A stretch of 64,000 bases of DNA. It comes from Oleiagrimonas sp963821885 (GTDB lineage Bacteria > Pseudomonadota > Gammaproteobacteria > Xanthomonadales > Rhodanobacteraceae). Each line of letters opens with the position of its first letter. Position 1 is the stretch's first letter. Under the pieces are notes generated by a model that searched no databases, was not told the origin of the DNA, and was given only the letters and a program-made list of their open reading frames with translations. The DNA is taken from positions 558,001 through 622,000 of the forward strand of contig CAWGFN010000001.1 in assembly GCA_963821885.1 (NCBI GenBank). The letters run 5' to 3'. The translations under genes were made by a program, and so were the position numbers. Shown piece after piece: positions 44,275 to 58,389 of the stretch.

Positions 44275-45057
44275 ATGGGATTCCTGCACGGCAAGCGCGC
44301 CCTCATCGTCGGCATCGCCAGCCAGCGTTCGATCGCCTGGGGCATTGCCAGCGCGATGCATCGCGAAGGCGCACAACTGGCCTTCACCTACCAGAATGAG
44401 CGCCTGAAGAGTCGCGTCGAGGAAGCCGCGGCCGAATTCGGCTCGAACATCGTCGTGCCCTGCGACGTGGCCGAGGATGCCCAGATCGACAATCTATTCA
44501 CCGAACTCGGCAAGCATTGGGACGGCCTCGACGTGCTGGTGCATTCAGTGGGCTTCGCGCCGCGCGAGGCGTTGCAGGGTGAATTCCTGGACAACCTCAC
44601 CCGCGAAAGCTTCAACATCGCGCACGACATCTCCAGCTACAGCCTGGCCGCCCTGGCCAAGGCCGCGCGTCCGATGATGAAGGGCCGCGGCGGCGCGATC
44701 CTGACCCTGACCTACCTGGGCGCCGTGCGCGCCCTGCAGAGCTACAACGTCATGGGCCTGGCCAAGGCCAGCCTGGAGGCCAACGTGCGCTACCTGGCCT
44801 ACAACCTGGGCCCCGAAGGCACGCGCGTGAATGCCATCTCGGCCGGCCCGATCAAGACCCTGGCCGCCTCCGGCGTCGGCAACCTGCGCAAGATGCTCGA
44901 CCACGTGGAGGAAGCCACGCCGCTGCGTCGCAACGTGACCACCGAGGACGTCGGCAATGCCGCCGCCTTCCTGTGTTCGGACCTGGCCTCGGGCATCACC
45001 GGCGAGATCACCTACGTCGATGCCGGCTACAGCACCGTGGGCATGACCGGCATCTAG
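44275..45057 (+). CDS. fabI: enoyl-[acyl-carrier-protein] reductase FabI
   Basis: Protein of 260 aa. FabI marks: GKRALIVGIASQRSIAWGIA near residue 6, L-V-H-S-V-G-F-A-P near 90, and the catalytic pair Y-x6-K: Y146 region (LTYLGAVRALQSYNVMGLAKASLEA) with Tyr and Lys near 156 and 163. I-K-T-L-A-A-S-G near 192 is the substrate-loop segment. It carries out the last reduction of each fatty-acid elongation cycle with NADH. CGGAGGAG lies before the ATG. A terminator follows within 25 bases. Confidence 0.96.
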   Translation: MGFLHGKRALIVGIASQRSIAWGIASAMHREGAQLAFTYQNERLKSRVEEAAAEFGSNIVVPCDVAEDAQIDNLFTELGKHWDGLDVLVHSVGFAPREALQGEFLDNLTRESFNIAHDISSYSLAALAKAARPMMKGRGGAILTLTYLGAVRALQSYNVMGLAKASLEANVRYLAYNLGPEGTRVNAISAGPIKTLAASGVGNLRKMLDHVEEATPLRRNVTTEDVGNAAAFLCSDLASGITGEITYVDAGYSTVGMTGI

Positions 45058-45080
45058 GCCCTGCCCGCATCGCGACAACG

Positions 45081-45110
45081 AAAAAGGGCCGCGAATACGC
45101 GGCCCTTTTT
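45081..45110. terminator. bidirectional terminator between fabI and ppiD
   Basis: AAAAAGGGCCGCG at 45081-45093 pairs with CGCGGCCCTTTTT at 45098-45110 around AATA. With A run before and T run after, it can stop transcription from both fabI (plus) and ppiD (minus). Confidence 0.93.
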
Positions 45111-45133
45111 CATGCGTGCGATGCGCGCCGGAG

Positions 45134-47047
45134 CTACATGCGCTGCTTGGCGATGGTCACGTCGGTATGCTTGCGCACGGTGTCCAGGAACTCCTTCACC
45201 TCCGCGATCGCGTACGCTTCGCGCATGCGCTCGCGCAGGAAGTTGCGCTGGATCTTGGTGATCGCGGAGAGATCGCCCGGCTGGACGCCGTCGAGCGCCA
45301 CCAGCGCATAGCCGGCACCATTGCCAAGATCGACACTGGCGTATTCGGCCTTGCCCTTGGCCGGATGCGGCATGCGGAAGGCGGCGTCGAGCAACGCCCT
45401 GGGCACGCCCTTCTGCACGCGCTTGGCGCCAAGCAACGGCTGCACCGCGACGCCCAGGCCTCCCACCGTCTTGGCCAGGTCGCCACCCTTGCGCACCTTG
45501 GCCAGCAGCTGCTCGGCCTGGGCCTTGGCCGCCGCGTCGGCGCGCTGGGCCAGGATGCTGGCGCGGATGCGTCCCTTGACGTCGGCCAGGGGCTCCTGCC
45601 TGGACGGCTGGTGCTTGTCCACGTGGATGACCACGATGTGGTTGGGGCCGAGCTCGATGGCGTTGGAATTGTTGCCCTGCGCCAGGACCTCGTCGGAGAA
45701 CGCCGCCTTGACCACCTTGGGATTGGCCGCGACTCCGTCCTTGGCACCGGCATGCGAGAACAGGCCGGTGTGCTGCACCTTCATGCCCAGTGCCTGTGCG
45801 GCCGGCTCCAGGGAACCCGGGTCGGCATAGGTCTTGTTGGTCAACTTGTCGGCCAGCTCGCTGTACTTGTGCTCGCGTGCGCCCTGCTGGAGTTCATTCA
45901 CCAGTTCGCCACGGACTTCGCTGAACGGCTTGATCTTGCCTTCGCGGACGCCACGCAGATCGATGATGTGATAGCCCTCGGGCGACAACACCGGCTTGGA
46001 GATCTGTCCCTTCTTCATCGAGAACAGGGCATCCTCGAAAGCCTTGTTGGTCACGCCACGCTGGATCCAGCCAAGGTCGCCGCCCTGGCTCTTGGAACCC
46101 AGGTCGTCGGAATATTTCCTTGCCAGCTTGGCGAAGTCCGTGCCCGCTTCGGCCTGCTTGTAGACCGACTCGGCCTTGGCCAGCGCGGCCTTCTGCTGCG
46201 CCGGGGTCGCGTTCTTGGGCACGTCGATGAGGATGTGCGAGACCAGGCGCTCGGCCGGCTGCTGGAATCGCGACTTCTCCTTCTCGTAGCGATCCTTGAG
46301 GTCCGCCTCGCTGGGCGCGCTGTTGACGTCCATGCTGGAGGCATCGAGCTCGATGTAGCTGATCGAGACCTGCTCCTTGGTCATGTAGTCGGAGGCGTGC
46401 TGCTTGTACCAGTCCTGGATCTGGCTGTCGCTGACCGTGGTGTCGGTCAGGGCCGGACGCGGCAGGACCACGTAGCGCAGGTCGCGCGTCTGGTAGGTCA
46501 GGCTCAGGTAGGCGTCCATGTCGCTGTCGGTCAGCACTTCCGACGCGTTCACCGCATCGGGGAACAGCTGCGTCTGCAGCGAGGAACGGACGCGATCCTC
46601 GTACATGGCGGCGGTCAGGCCGTTGGCCTTGAGGATCGCGCTGTAGGCATCGCGGTTGAACCTGCCATTGACCTGGAAGTTCGGATCCTTGGCGATGGTT
46701 TCCTTCAACTGGGTGACCGGTACCTTGAGGCCGAGCGAGTCGTTCACCTGCAACAGCAGCTGCTGCTTGATCATGGCGTCGAGGACCTTGTCCTTGACCT
46801 CGGGCTTTTCGAAGTACGTCGGATCGAAGCGATCACCCTGGGTGGCCGACGCCTGGCGCCGCATGTCGTTCATGCGGTTCTGGAAGTCGGTCTGGGATAT
46901 CTCGTGATCGCCGACCTTGGCCACATAGGTCGCATTGCTCTGGCTCTGGTAGCTGATCAGGCCGAAGCTCGCCAGCAACAGGGCCATCGCCCCGAACAGG
47001 ATGACGGCAGGCCAGCCGTGAAGTTTGTCGCGAAGGTTCTGCAGCAT
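45134..47047 (-). CDS. ppiD: peptidyl-prolyl cis-trans isomerase D (SurA-N/PpiD)
   Basis: Protein of 637 aa: one N-terminal membrane anchor (15-34), SurA-N chaperone-like domain (about 40-200), a parvulin PPIase domain (about 265-365; HILIDVPKNATPAQQKAAL, YSDDLGSKSQGGDLGWIQRGV, VLSPEGYHIIDL), and a C-terminal helical region. PpiD sits in the inner membrane facing the periplasm next to the Sec translocon and helps fold outgoing proteins. It is last in the lon-hupB-tRNA-tRNA-ppiD row on this strand. Confidence 0.94.
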   Translation of the reverse strand: MLQNLRDKLHGWPAVILFGAMALLLASFGLISYQSQSNATYVAKVGDHEISQTDFQNRMNDMRRQASATQGDRFDPTYFEKPEVKDKVLDAMIKQQLLLQVNDSLGLKVPVTQLKETIAKDPNFQVNGRFNRDAYSAILKANGLTAAMYEDRVRSSLQTQLFPDAVNASEVLTDSDMDAYLSLTYQTRDLRYVVLPRPALTDTTVSDSQIQDWYKQHASDYMTKEQVSISYIELDASSMDVNSAPSEADLKDRYEKEKSRFQQPAERLVSHILIDVPKNATPAQQKAALAKAESVYKQAEAGTDFAKLARKYSDDLGSKSQGGDLGWIQRGVTNKAFEDALFSMKKGQISKPVLSPEGYHIIDLRGVREGKIKPFSEVRGELVNELQQGAREHKYSELADKLTNKTYADPGSLEPAAQALGMKVQHTGLFSHAGAKDGVAANPKVVKAAFSDEVLAQGNNSNAIELGPNHIVVIHVDKHQPSRQEPLADVKGRIRASILAQRADAAAKAQAEQLLAKVRKGGDLAKTVGGLGVAVQPLLGAKRVQKGVPRALLDAAFRMPHPAKGKAEYASVDLGNGAGYALVALDGVQPGDLSAITKIQRNFLRERMREAYAIAEVKEFLDTVRKHTDVTIAKQRM

Positions 47048-47126
47048 GGATCGTTACCGCTGGTCGGGTCCGTCTTTCGACAGACGGAAAGATCAAGGGC
47101 GCCATCAGGCGCCCTCGATCGGCAAG

Positions 47127-47203
47127 TGGCGGAGTGGACGGGACTCGAACCCGCGACCTCCGGCGTGACAGGCCAGCATTCTAACCAACTGAACTACCAC
47201 TCC
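47127..47203 (-). tRNA. tRNA-Asp (GTC)
   Basis: 77 nt with encoded CCA. Acceptor GGAGTGG pairs with CCACTCC, anticodon loop CTGTCAC gives GTC, T loop TTCGAGT. It lies between tRNA-Val and ppiD on the same strand. Confidence 0.96.
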
Positions 47204-47255
47204 GCGAACCGGGTCCTGCGCGCCACATCAGAATGTCAGTGGCTTGGCGGTGCGC

Positions 47256-47330
47256 TGGTGGGTGCTGAGGGGATCGAACCCCCGACCCTCTCCGTGTAAA
47301 GGAGACGCTCTACCGCTGAGCTAAGCACCC
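47256..47330 (-). tRNA. tRNA-Val (TAC)
   Basis: 75 nt with encoded CCA. Acceptor GGGTGCT pairs with AGCACCC, anticodon loop TTTACAC gives TAC. It starts 10 bases after the hupB stop codon, so it is probably read from the hupB promoter. Confidence 0.96.
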
Positions 47331-47340
47331 GGCAAGCGTA

Positions 47341-47613
47341 TTAGTTTAGGGCGTCCTTCAGGCCCTTGCCAGCCTTGAAGCCGGGGACGTTCGAGGCCTT
47401 GATCTTGATCACTTCATTGGTACGCGGGTTGCGGCCGGTGCGGGCAGCACGCTTGCGGACGGAGAAGGTGCCGAAGCCGACCAGGGAGACTGCGTCGCCC
47501 GACTTCAGGCTCTTCTTCACGACTTCCGTGAAGGCATCAACGGCACGGGTCGCGTCGGCTTTGCTCAGCTCGGCAGCATCGGCCACGGCATTGATGAGTT
47601 CGGATTTGTTCAT
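47341..47613 (-). CDS. hupB: DNA-binding protein HU (beta)
   Basis: Protein of 90 aa (MNKSELINAVADAAELSKADATRAVDAF), with the HU arm motif RTGRNPRTNEVIKIKASNVPGFKAGKGLKDALN. AAGGAG lies ahead of the ATG. HU bends and compacts DNA. Its place after lon and before ppiD is conserved in gammaproteobacteria. Confidence 0.97.
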   Translation of the reverse strand: MNKSELINAVADAAELSKADATRAVDAFTEVVKKSLKSGDAVSLVGFGTFSVRKRAARTGRNPRTNEVIKIKASNVPGFKAGKGLKDALN

Positions 47614-47906
47614 TGAATTACTCCTTGGTCAAGATATCGACAGTATCGACTCTGAAGGAGAGCGACCTGCCAACGCGAAAATGATTCTGGCTGCCCCCGA
47701 GTACCAGTTTGCAGACCATTGAACGCCACGGTCCTCAGCGAGACAAGGCCGCGGTACGGCCTTTATACCAGTGCCCCCGGGGGTCCGCAATACAAGCTGG
47801 GACAAGGGTTTCAGCCGATTCGAGGTGTTCGCGACAAGCCACTGCCCGGCGAGGGGAAATGTCACCCGTCCGCCATCGCGGACATGGCGCATGCATCCCG
47901 CCACGA
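47614..47906. other. lon-hupB intergenic region
   Basis: A 293-base gap without a supported gene. Apart from the hupB ribosome site near its left end I see no clear hairpin terminator for lon or a strong promoter hexamer pair, though hupB usually has its own promoter here. Confidence 0.4.
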
Positions 47907-50420
<2,514 letters not shown>

Positions 50421-50535
50421 AGGGGCAAAAACTCGGGCACGTGAAGGCACGACCCGAGCGTGCGCCCAGGTCCCATGCAGGTCAAGTGGAGTCGATCACG
50501 GCCCAATGCAAGGGCCGCGACCGCATGCCGGCGGC

Positions 50536-51828
50536 TCAGGCGGCGCCGGACGTGCCTTCGGCGGACTGCTGCTGCAGGTTGCCGCGATAGATGAGATACG
50601 GCTCGGCCTGGCCGTCGATCACGGCATCGTCGACCACCACCTTGCTGACGTGCTCGAGCGAGGGCAGCTCGAACATGGTGTCCAGCAGGACCTGCTCGAT
50701 GATGGTGCGCAGTCCGCGGGCGCCGGTCTTGCGCTTGAGCGCCTTGCGGGCGATGGCCTTGAGCGCCTCGGGACGGAATTCCAGCTCCACGTCCTCCATC
50801 TCGAACAGCTTGCGGAACTGCTTGGTCACCGCATTCTTCGGCTCGATCAGGATCTGCACCAGGGCGTCCTCGTCCAGCTCTTCCAGGGTCGCGACCACCG
50901 GCAGGCGGCCGACGAACTCCGGGATCAGGCCGAATCGGACCAGGTCCTCCGGCTCGACGCCGGCCAGCACCTTGCCGATGTCCTGCTTGCCGTCCTTGCT
51001 GCGCACCTCGGCCGAGAAACCGATGCCGGTGGTGTCCGAGCGCTGCTGGATCACCTTTTCCAGGCCGGCGAACGCGCCGCCGCAGATGAACAGGATGTTG
51101 CGGGTGTCCACCTGCAGGAATTCCTGCTGCGGATGCTTGCGGCCGCCCTGCGGCGGGACCGAGGCCAGGGTGCCCTCGATCAGCTTCAGCAGCGCCTGCT
51201 GCACGCCCTCGCCCGAGACGTCGCGGGTGATGGACGGGTTGTCGCTCTTGCGCGAGATCTTGTCGATCTCGTCGATGTAGACGATGCCGGACTGCGCCTT
51301 GTCGACGTCGTAGTCGCACTTCTGCAGCAGCTTCTGGATGATGTTCTCGACATCCTCGCCCACGTAACCGGCTTCGGTCAGGGTCGTGGCGTCGGCGATC
51401 GTGAACGGCACGTTGAGCAGCCGCGCCAGGGTCTCGGCCAGCAGCGTCTTGCCCGATCCGGTCGGCCCGATCAGCAGGATGTTGGACTTGGACAGCTCGA
51501 CATCATCTTCCTTCTGACGCGATTCGAGCCGCTTGTAATGGTTGTACACGGCCACCGACAGGGCGCGCTTGGCGCGTTCCTGCCCGATCACGTACTGGTT
51601 GAGGGTTTCCATGATCTCGCGCGGCTTGGGCAGCTGCGTGCGCCCGCTGGAGGCCTTTTCCTCCAGTTCCTCGCGGATGATGTCGTTGCACAGCTCGACG
51701 CACTCGTCGCAGATGTACACCGACGGGCCCGCGATCAGCTTGCGGACCTCATGCTGGCTCTTGCCGCAGAACGAGCAGTAGAGGATCTTGCCACTGTCGC
51801 TGGAACGGCCCTGCCGATCGTCGCTCAT
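50536..51828 (-). CDS. clpX: ClpX, AAA+ unfoldase of ClpXP
   Basis: Protein of 430 aa. N-terminal zinc domain C-S-F-C ... C-D-E-C (about 18-41), Walker A G-P-T-G-S-G-K-T near 118, Walker B VYIDEIDKI near 183, pore loop G-Y-V-G-E-D near 150, and the ClpP-binding I-G-F loop (TGIGFSAEV) near 266. It unfolds tagged substrates and feeds them to ClpP. It sits 97 bases downstream of clpP. Confidence 0.97.
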   Translation of the reverse strand: MSDDRQGRSSDSGKILYCSFCGKSQHEVRKLIAGPSVYICDECVELCNDIIREELEEKASSGRTQLPKPREIMETLNQYVIGQERAKRALSVAVYNHYKRLESRQKEDDVELSKSNILLIGPTGSGKTLLAETLARLLNVPFTIADATTLTEAGYVGEDVENIIQKLLQKCDYDVDKAQSGIVYIDEIDKISRKSDNPSITRDVSGEGVQQALLKLIEGTLASVPPQGGRKHPQQEFLQVDTRNILFICGGAFAGLEKVIQQRSDTTGIGFSAEVRSKDGKQDIGKVLAGVEPEDLVRFGLIPEFVGRLPVVATLEELDEDALVQILIEPKNAVTKQFRKLFEMEDVELEFRPEALKAIARKALKRKTGARGLRTIIEQVLLDTMFELPSLEHVSKVVVDDAVIDGQAEPYLIYRGNLQQQSAEGTSGAA

Positions 51829-51925
51829 GCTCTTGATTCCCGATATGTTTCCGGCCGCGAGGCGAGAATAGCATAGGCCCGCGCTCCTGCAATGCAGGCG
51901 CGGCAGAGGGTGCCTGGACCGGACA

Positions 51926-52552
51926 TCAGGACGATTTGGCGGCGTCCAGCAGACGCTTCTCGATCACCGAGTCGATCAGGCCGTAGTCGCTGGCCTCGGC
52001 ACTGCTCATGAAGCGATCCCTCTCGGTATCCCTGGCAATGTCCTCGACCGGCTTGCCGGTGTGGTGCGCGAGGATGTCGTTCAGACGCTCGCGCATGGTC
52101 AGGATCTCGCGCGCGTGGATCTCGATATCCGTCGCCTGGCCGGAAATGCCTCCCGCCCACGGCTGGTGGATCATGATCCGCGAATGCGGCAGGGAGTAGC
52201 GCTTGCCGGCCGTGCCCGCGGTCAGCAGCAACGCACCCATGCTGGCGGCCTGCCCCACGCACATGGTGCTGATGTCGGGCTTGATGAACTGCATGGTGTC
52301 GTAGATCGCCAGGCCGGCGGTCACCGAACCGCCGGGGCTGTTGATGTACAGGCTGATGTCCTTGTCCGGGTTCTCCGACTCCAGGAACAGCAGCTGGGCC
52401 ACGATGAGGTTGGCCACGTTGTCGTCGACCGGCCCCACCAGGAACACCACGCGCTCCTTCAGCAGGCGCGAGTAGATGTCATAGGAGCGTTCGCCACGGG
52501 AGGTCTGCTCGACCACCATTGGCACGAGATTGAGGTTCTGGATCGGGTCCAC
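51926..52552 (-). CDS. clpP: ClpP, proteolytic subunit of ClpXP
   Basis: Protein of 208 aa with a GTG start at 52552 preceded by GGAG at good spacing. Catalytic triad: Ser in G-Q-A-A-S-M-G-A-L-L near residue 112, His in R-I-M-I-H-Q-P near 137, Asp near 186. It forms the two-ring serine protease chamber. It follows tig by 33 bases, giving the tig-clpP-clpX-lon order. Confidence 0.97.
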   Translation of the reverse strand: MDPIQNLNLVPMVVEQTSRGERSYDIYSRLLKERVVFLVGPVDDNVANLIVAQLLFLESENPDKDISLYINSPGGSVTAGLAIYDTMQFIKPDISTMCVGQAASMGALLLTAGTAGKRYSLPHSRIMIHQPWAGGISGQATDIEIHAREILTMRERLNDILAHHTGKPVEDIARDTERDRFMSSAEASDYGLIDSVIEKRLLDAAKSS

Positions 52553-52585
52553 GACGTTCTCCGGTCAGCGCGCTGCAGGTTGCGC

Positions 52586-53878
52586 TCAGCCCTGCTGGGG
52601 CTTCATCACCTCGTCGAAGCTCAGCTTCTTCTCGGTGGTCTTGGCGTGTTCGGCCACCCACTCCGCCACCTGGTCTTCCAGGACGCGGTTGTGCAGGCCC
52701 TGCATGAGCTGGGGGTCGCCATTGTAAAGTTCAATGACCCGCTCGGGCTCCTCGTAGGTCGAGGCGATGGCGCCGAGGGTCTCGGTCACGCGGGCGCGAT
52801 CGACCTGGATCTCCTCGCGGCGGGCGATCTCGCCCAGCATCAGGGCGGCGATCACGCGCTTGCGGGCCACCGGCGCGGCGGCCTGCAGCATCTCGGCGGT
52901 CGGCTGCTGGCCATCGGGCAGCTGGTTGGCGACCATGCCGTGCGCCTCGGCGTCGATCATGGCCTTCGGCACCTCGATGTCATCGTGCATCTCGGCCAGC
53001 TTCTCGGCGACCCGGTTCTTGAGACGGCTCACCAACTGGGCGGACAACTCGCGCTCGAGGTTCGCGCGCACTTCCTTGCGCAGGGTCTCGACCGTGCCGT
53101 CGGCGATGCCGAAGGCGCGGGCGAAGGCGTCGTCCACCTCGGGCAGATGCGGCTCCTGCACCTTGGCGATGGCGATGCTCACCTTGGCGGTCTTGCCGGC
53201 CAGGTGCTCGTTGCCGAAGTCCGCGGGAAAGGCGATGTCGACCTCGTAGCTATCCCCGGACGTGCGGTCTTCCAGGGCCGCGTCCAGCGCCTCGAACAGG
53301 GTGCCGCTGCCGATCACGCTGCCGGCGCGCTCGGTGCCTTCCTTCGGGAAGCGGTAATCGCCGGTCTCGGCCGCATAGTCGAACATCACGAAATCGCCGG
53401 CCTGCGAGGCGCGATCGACCGGTTCGAAGCTGCGGCGCTGCAGGCGCAGGGTCTCGATCATCGACTCGATGTCGGCATCGGTGACCTCGGCCTTGATTTG
53501 CTCCAGCTCGATCGAGGAGACATCGACGGCCGGCAGCTCGGGCATGACCTCGAACGTGGCGGTGCAGGAGATCTCGCCGTCCTCGGCCTCGCCGGTGGTG
53601 TCCACCTTGGGCTGGGCGACGGGACGCAGCTTTTCCTGCTCGAAAGCCTCGCTGAGGCTGCTGCCGATGAGGTCGGACAGGACCTCGCCACGCACCTGCT
53701 CACCGAAACGCTGCTTGATCACGTGCACCGGCACCTTGCCCGGGCGAAAACCCTTCAGGCGCACGGTACGGCCCATTTCGGCGATGCGCTCGCTGACCTG
53801 GGTCTCCAGTCGATCCGCCGGGATCTTTACCGTCAACTTGCGCTCGAGCTTGCCGACGTTCTCAACCGAAACTTGCAT
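52586..53878 (-). CDS. tig: trigger factor (ribosome-associated chaperone)
   Basis: Protein of 430 aa. Ribosome-binding signature G-F-R-P-G-K-V-P near residue 44, PPIase domain about 155-240 (GDFVMFDYAAETGD), then the helical C-terminal chaperone arms. It binds nascent chains at the ribosome exit and speeds proline isomerisation. It heads the proteolysis operon; tRNA-Leu lies 73 bases upstream. Confidence 0.97.
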   Translation of the reverse strand: MQVSVENVGKLERKLTVKIPADRLETQVSERIAEMGRTVRLKGFRPGKVPVHVIKQRFGEQVRGEVLSDLIGSSLSEAFEQEKLRPVAQPKVDTTGEAEDGEISCTATFEVMPELPAVDVSSIELEQIKAEVTDADIESMIETLRLQRRSFEPVDRASQAGDFVMFDYAAETGDYRFPKEGTERAGSVIGSGTLFEALDAALEDRTSGDSYEVDIAFPADFGNEHLAGKTAKVSIAIAKVQEPHLPEVDDAFARAFGIADGTVETLRKEVRANLERELSAQLVSRLKNRVAEKLAEMHDDIEVPKAMIDAEAHGMVANQLPDGQQPTAEMLQAAAPVARKRVIAALMLGEIARREEIQVDRARVTETLGAIASTYEEPERVIELYNGDPQLMQGLHNRVLEDQVAEWVAEHAKTTEKKLSFDEVMKPQQG

Positions 53879-53951
53879 GTTGTCTCCTGAAACCCGCGTG
53901 GCGCGGAGGCGGTGGCGGCAGCCTCGCCACCTGTTCTGATGGTTGTGGGAA

Positions 53952-54040
<89 letters not shown>

Positions 54041-54193
54041 TGCCGACCGGTCCGCGCCGCAAAACGGTCACGGCCCTGCGACCGGGGTCAAGTCGACGAT
54101 TCCCGTGCACGAAACGGGGATTTTACGGTGTGGCGAACCTTCGGCACAAGAGAACACCCCATATGCCGGCCCCGCGCGTTGATGAGCCGGCAG

Positions 54194-54230
54194 GGAAAAA
54201 AACGGCGGCCTGCATCGCTGCAGGCCGCCG
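54194..54230 (-). terminator. intrinsic terminator of the tRNA Pro-Arg-His-Lys operon
   Basis: On the minus strand the stem CGGCGGCCTGCA / TGCAGGCCGCCG with a four-base loop is followed by seven T residues. It starts seven bases after tRNA-Lys. Confidence 0.93.
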
Positions 54231-54236
54231 TGGAGA

Positions 54237-54312
<76 letters not shown>

Positions 54313-54320
54313 ATTGTAAG

Positions 54321-54398
54321 TGGGGTGGACGATGGGACTCGAACCCACGACATCCGGAATCACAATCCGGGACTCTAACCAGCTGAGCTACGCCCACC
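54321..54398 (-). tRNA. tRNA-His (GTG)
   Basis: 78 nt counting the extra G at position -1, which pairs with C73, the mark of tRNA-His. Anticodon loop TTGTGAT gives GTG; encoded CCA. Confidence 0.95.
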
Positions 54399-54420
54399 AC
54401 AGTTCGAACGACCACGAATC

Positions 54421-54497
54421 TGGCGCGCCCGACAGGACTCGAACCTGTAACCGTCGGCTTAGAAGGCCGATGCTCTATCCGGTTGAGCTACGGGCGC
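54421..54497 (-). tRNA. tRNA-Arg (TCT)
   Basis: 77 nt with encoded CCA. Acceptor GCGCCCG pairs with CGGGCGC, anticodon loop CTTCTAA gives TCT (codon AGA). Confidence 0.96.
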
Positions 54498-54518
54498 TTC
54501 TAGACGACCGTCGCGTTC

Positions 54519-54595
54519 TGGTCGGGGTAGAGGGATTCGAACCCCCGACTTTTGCGTCCCAAACGCAACGCTCTACCAGGCTGAGCTATACCCCG
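54519..54595 (-). tRNA. tRNA-Pro (TGG)
   Basis: 77 nt with encoded CCA. Acceptor CGGGGTA pairs with TACCCCG, with the C1-G72 pair typical of bacterial tRNA-Pro; anticodon loop TTTGGGA gives TGG. First of the four-tRNA operon. Confidence 0.96.
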
Positions 54596-54634
54596 TGTCC
54601 CGCCCGCGAGCCCTGCGGCCAACGGAGCCTGGGG

Positions 54635-54663
54635 ATGGTACGAGGGCACCATGATGCAGTCAA
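54635..54663 (-). promoter_or_regulatory. promoter of the tRNA Pro-Arg-His-Lys operon
   Basis: On the minus strand -35 TTGACT (54658-54663), a 17-base spacer and -10 TACCAT (54635-54640), about 39 bases ahead of tRNA-Pro. Confidence 0.8.
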
Positions 54664-54783
54664 TCGTCCAGTGTTGCCGAGCGAGTTCCTGCGGTTGTTC
54701 GTTAGTCCCGACGAGCCGACCTGACCGCTGTCGACCCCGACAACCCAGCGACCCACTTGCGTCGCCTGTCGCCGGTTCTTGAA

Positions 54784-54860
54784 TGGCGCGCCCGGAGAGA
54801 TTCGAACTCCCGACCGCCTGGTTCGTAGCCAGGTACTCTATCCAGCTGAGCTACGGGCGC
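54784..54860 (-). tRNA. tRNA-Arg (ACG)
   Basis: 77 nt with encoded CCA. Anticodon loop CTACGAA gives ACG, read as inosine at position 34 and thus serving CGU, CGC and CGA codons. Acceptor GCGCCCG / CGGGCGC. Confidence 0.96.
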
Positions 54861-54915
54861 ATTTCAAGCATTGCCAGCATGCCCGGTGTTCTGTGCATGC
54901 TGTGCGAGGCGCGGC

Positions 54916-54944
54916 ATTATTCGCAAACCGGCCCCGCTCGTCAA
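54916..54944 (-). promoter_or_regulatory. promoter of tRNA-Arg(ACG)
   Basis: On the minus strand -35 TTGACG (54939-54944), a 17-base spacer and -10 AATAAT (54916-54921). Confidence 0.8.
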
Positions 54945-55061
54945 CCTCAGATTCCGCAATCCCGTCAGAGCGCATGGATGTCACCGTGTCGGGACATCCC
55001 TTGCGCGAGCGCTGTCGGGATGGAATCAGATGCGCCGCACGCGACGCAATCATCATGAAAC

Positions 55062-55154
55062 TGGCGGAGAGAGAGGGATTCGAACCCTCGAGAAGGCTAT
55101 AAACCCTCTACTCCCTTAGCAGGGGAGCCCCTTCAGCCACTCGGGCATCTCTCC
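55062..55154 (-). tRNA. tRNA-Ser (GCT)
   Basis: A class II tRNA of 93 nt with encoded CCA. Acceptor GGAGAGA / TCTCTCC, anticodon loop CTGCTAA gives GCT (codons AGU/AGC), long variable arm. Unlike the other two serine tRNA genes of this window it has no tandem repeat downstream. Confidence 0.96.
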
Positions 55155-55185
55155 GTGGATCACACTCCGTCAACCGGAGCCGGCT

Positions 55186-55215
55186 AGGATACCTGCAAGC
55201 GATTCCTTTCGTAAA
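55186..55215 (-). promoter_or_regulatory. promoter of tRNA-Ser(GCT)
   Basis: On the minus strand -35 TTTACG (55210-55215), an 18-base spacer and -10 TATCCT (55186-55191), inside the csrA-tRNA gap. Confidence 0.55.
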
Positions 55216-55220
55216 CCCTG

Positions 55221-55433
55221 TTACTGGCTGTCGTCGCCGGAAACGGGATCGGCCTGGCCGGGCTGCCCATGCTCGCGCTGGATCCGCTGATAGATCTCCT
55301 CGCGATGCACGGAAACATCCTTGGGTGCATTGATACCGATACGCACCTGGTTGCCCTTCACGCCGAGAACGGTGACCGTCACCTCGTCACCGATCATCAA
55401 TGTTTCCCCGACTCGTCGGGTCAGTATCAACAT
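55221..55433 (-). CDS. csrA: carbon storage regulator CsrA/RsmA
   Basis: Protein of 70 aa, MLILTRRVGETLMIGDEVTVTVLGVKGNQVRIGINAPKDVSVHREEIYQRI, matching CsrA along its length; Leu4 and Arg44 that contact RNA are present. It binds GGA motifs in mRNA leaders and controls metabolism, motility and biofilm. Its own leader carries AAGGAG and CAGGAG within 20 bases of the start, so self-repression is likely. The alaS-csrA-tRNA-Ser order is common in gammaproteobacteria. Confidence 0.97.
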   Translation of the reverse strand: MLILTRRVGETLMIGDEVTVTVLGVKGNQVRIGINAPKDVSVHREEIYQRIQREHGQPGQADPVSGDDSQ

Positions 55434-55690
55434 AGCAATCTACTCCTGGCTCCTTAAGGACCATGCGACACCCCACCATGCCCTCACCCCTGAATGCACG
55501 GTTGCGTCTGTGACGATCCGGGGATCGTCCGGCCCTCCCCTGTTTTCATCGGCGCCCACAACGGCTGTCTGTTCATGCCACAAAGCGACTTTCCACCCGC
55601 GGACCTATGGGCGCCGCTGGTCGGCCGATACTAGCCGTCATGCGGGCCGCGCGCAATTGCTGCTGTGACAGCAAAGCGCGCCGGACAGGC

Positions 55691-58327
<2,637 letters not shown>

Positions 58328-58389
58328 TGAGTTGCAGTTCAAATTTCATGGAGGGTGTACGCCGCGGCGACGCTCGCGGCAAGGACGTT

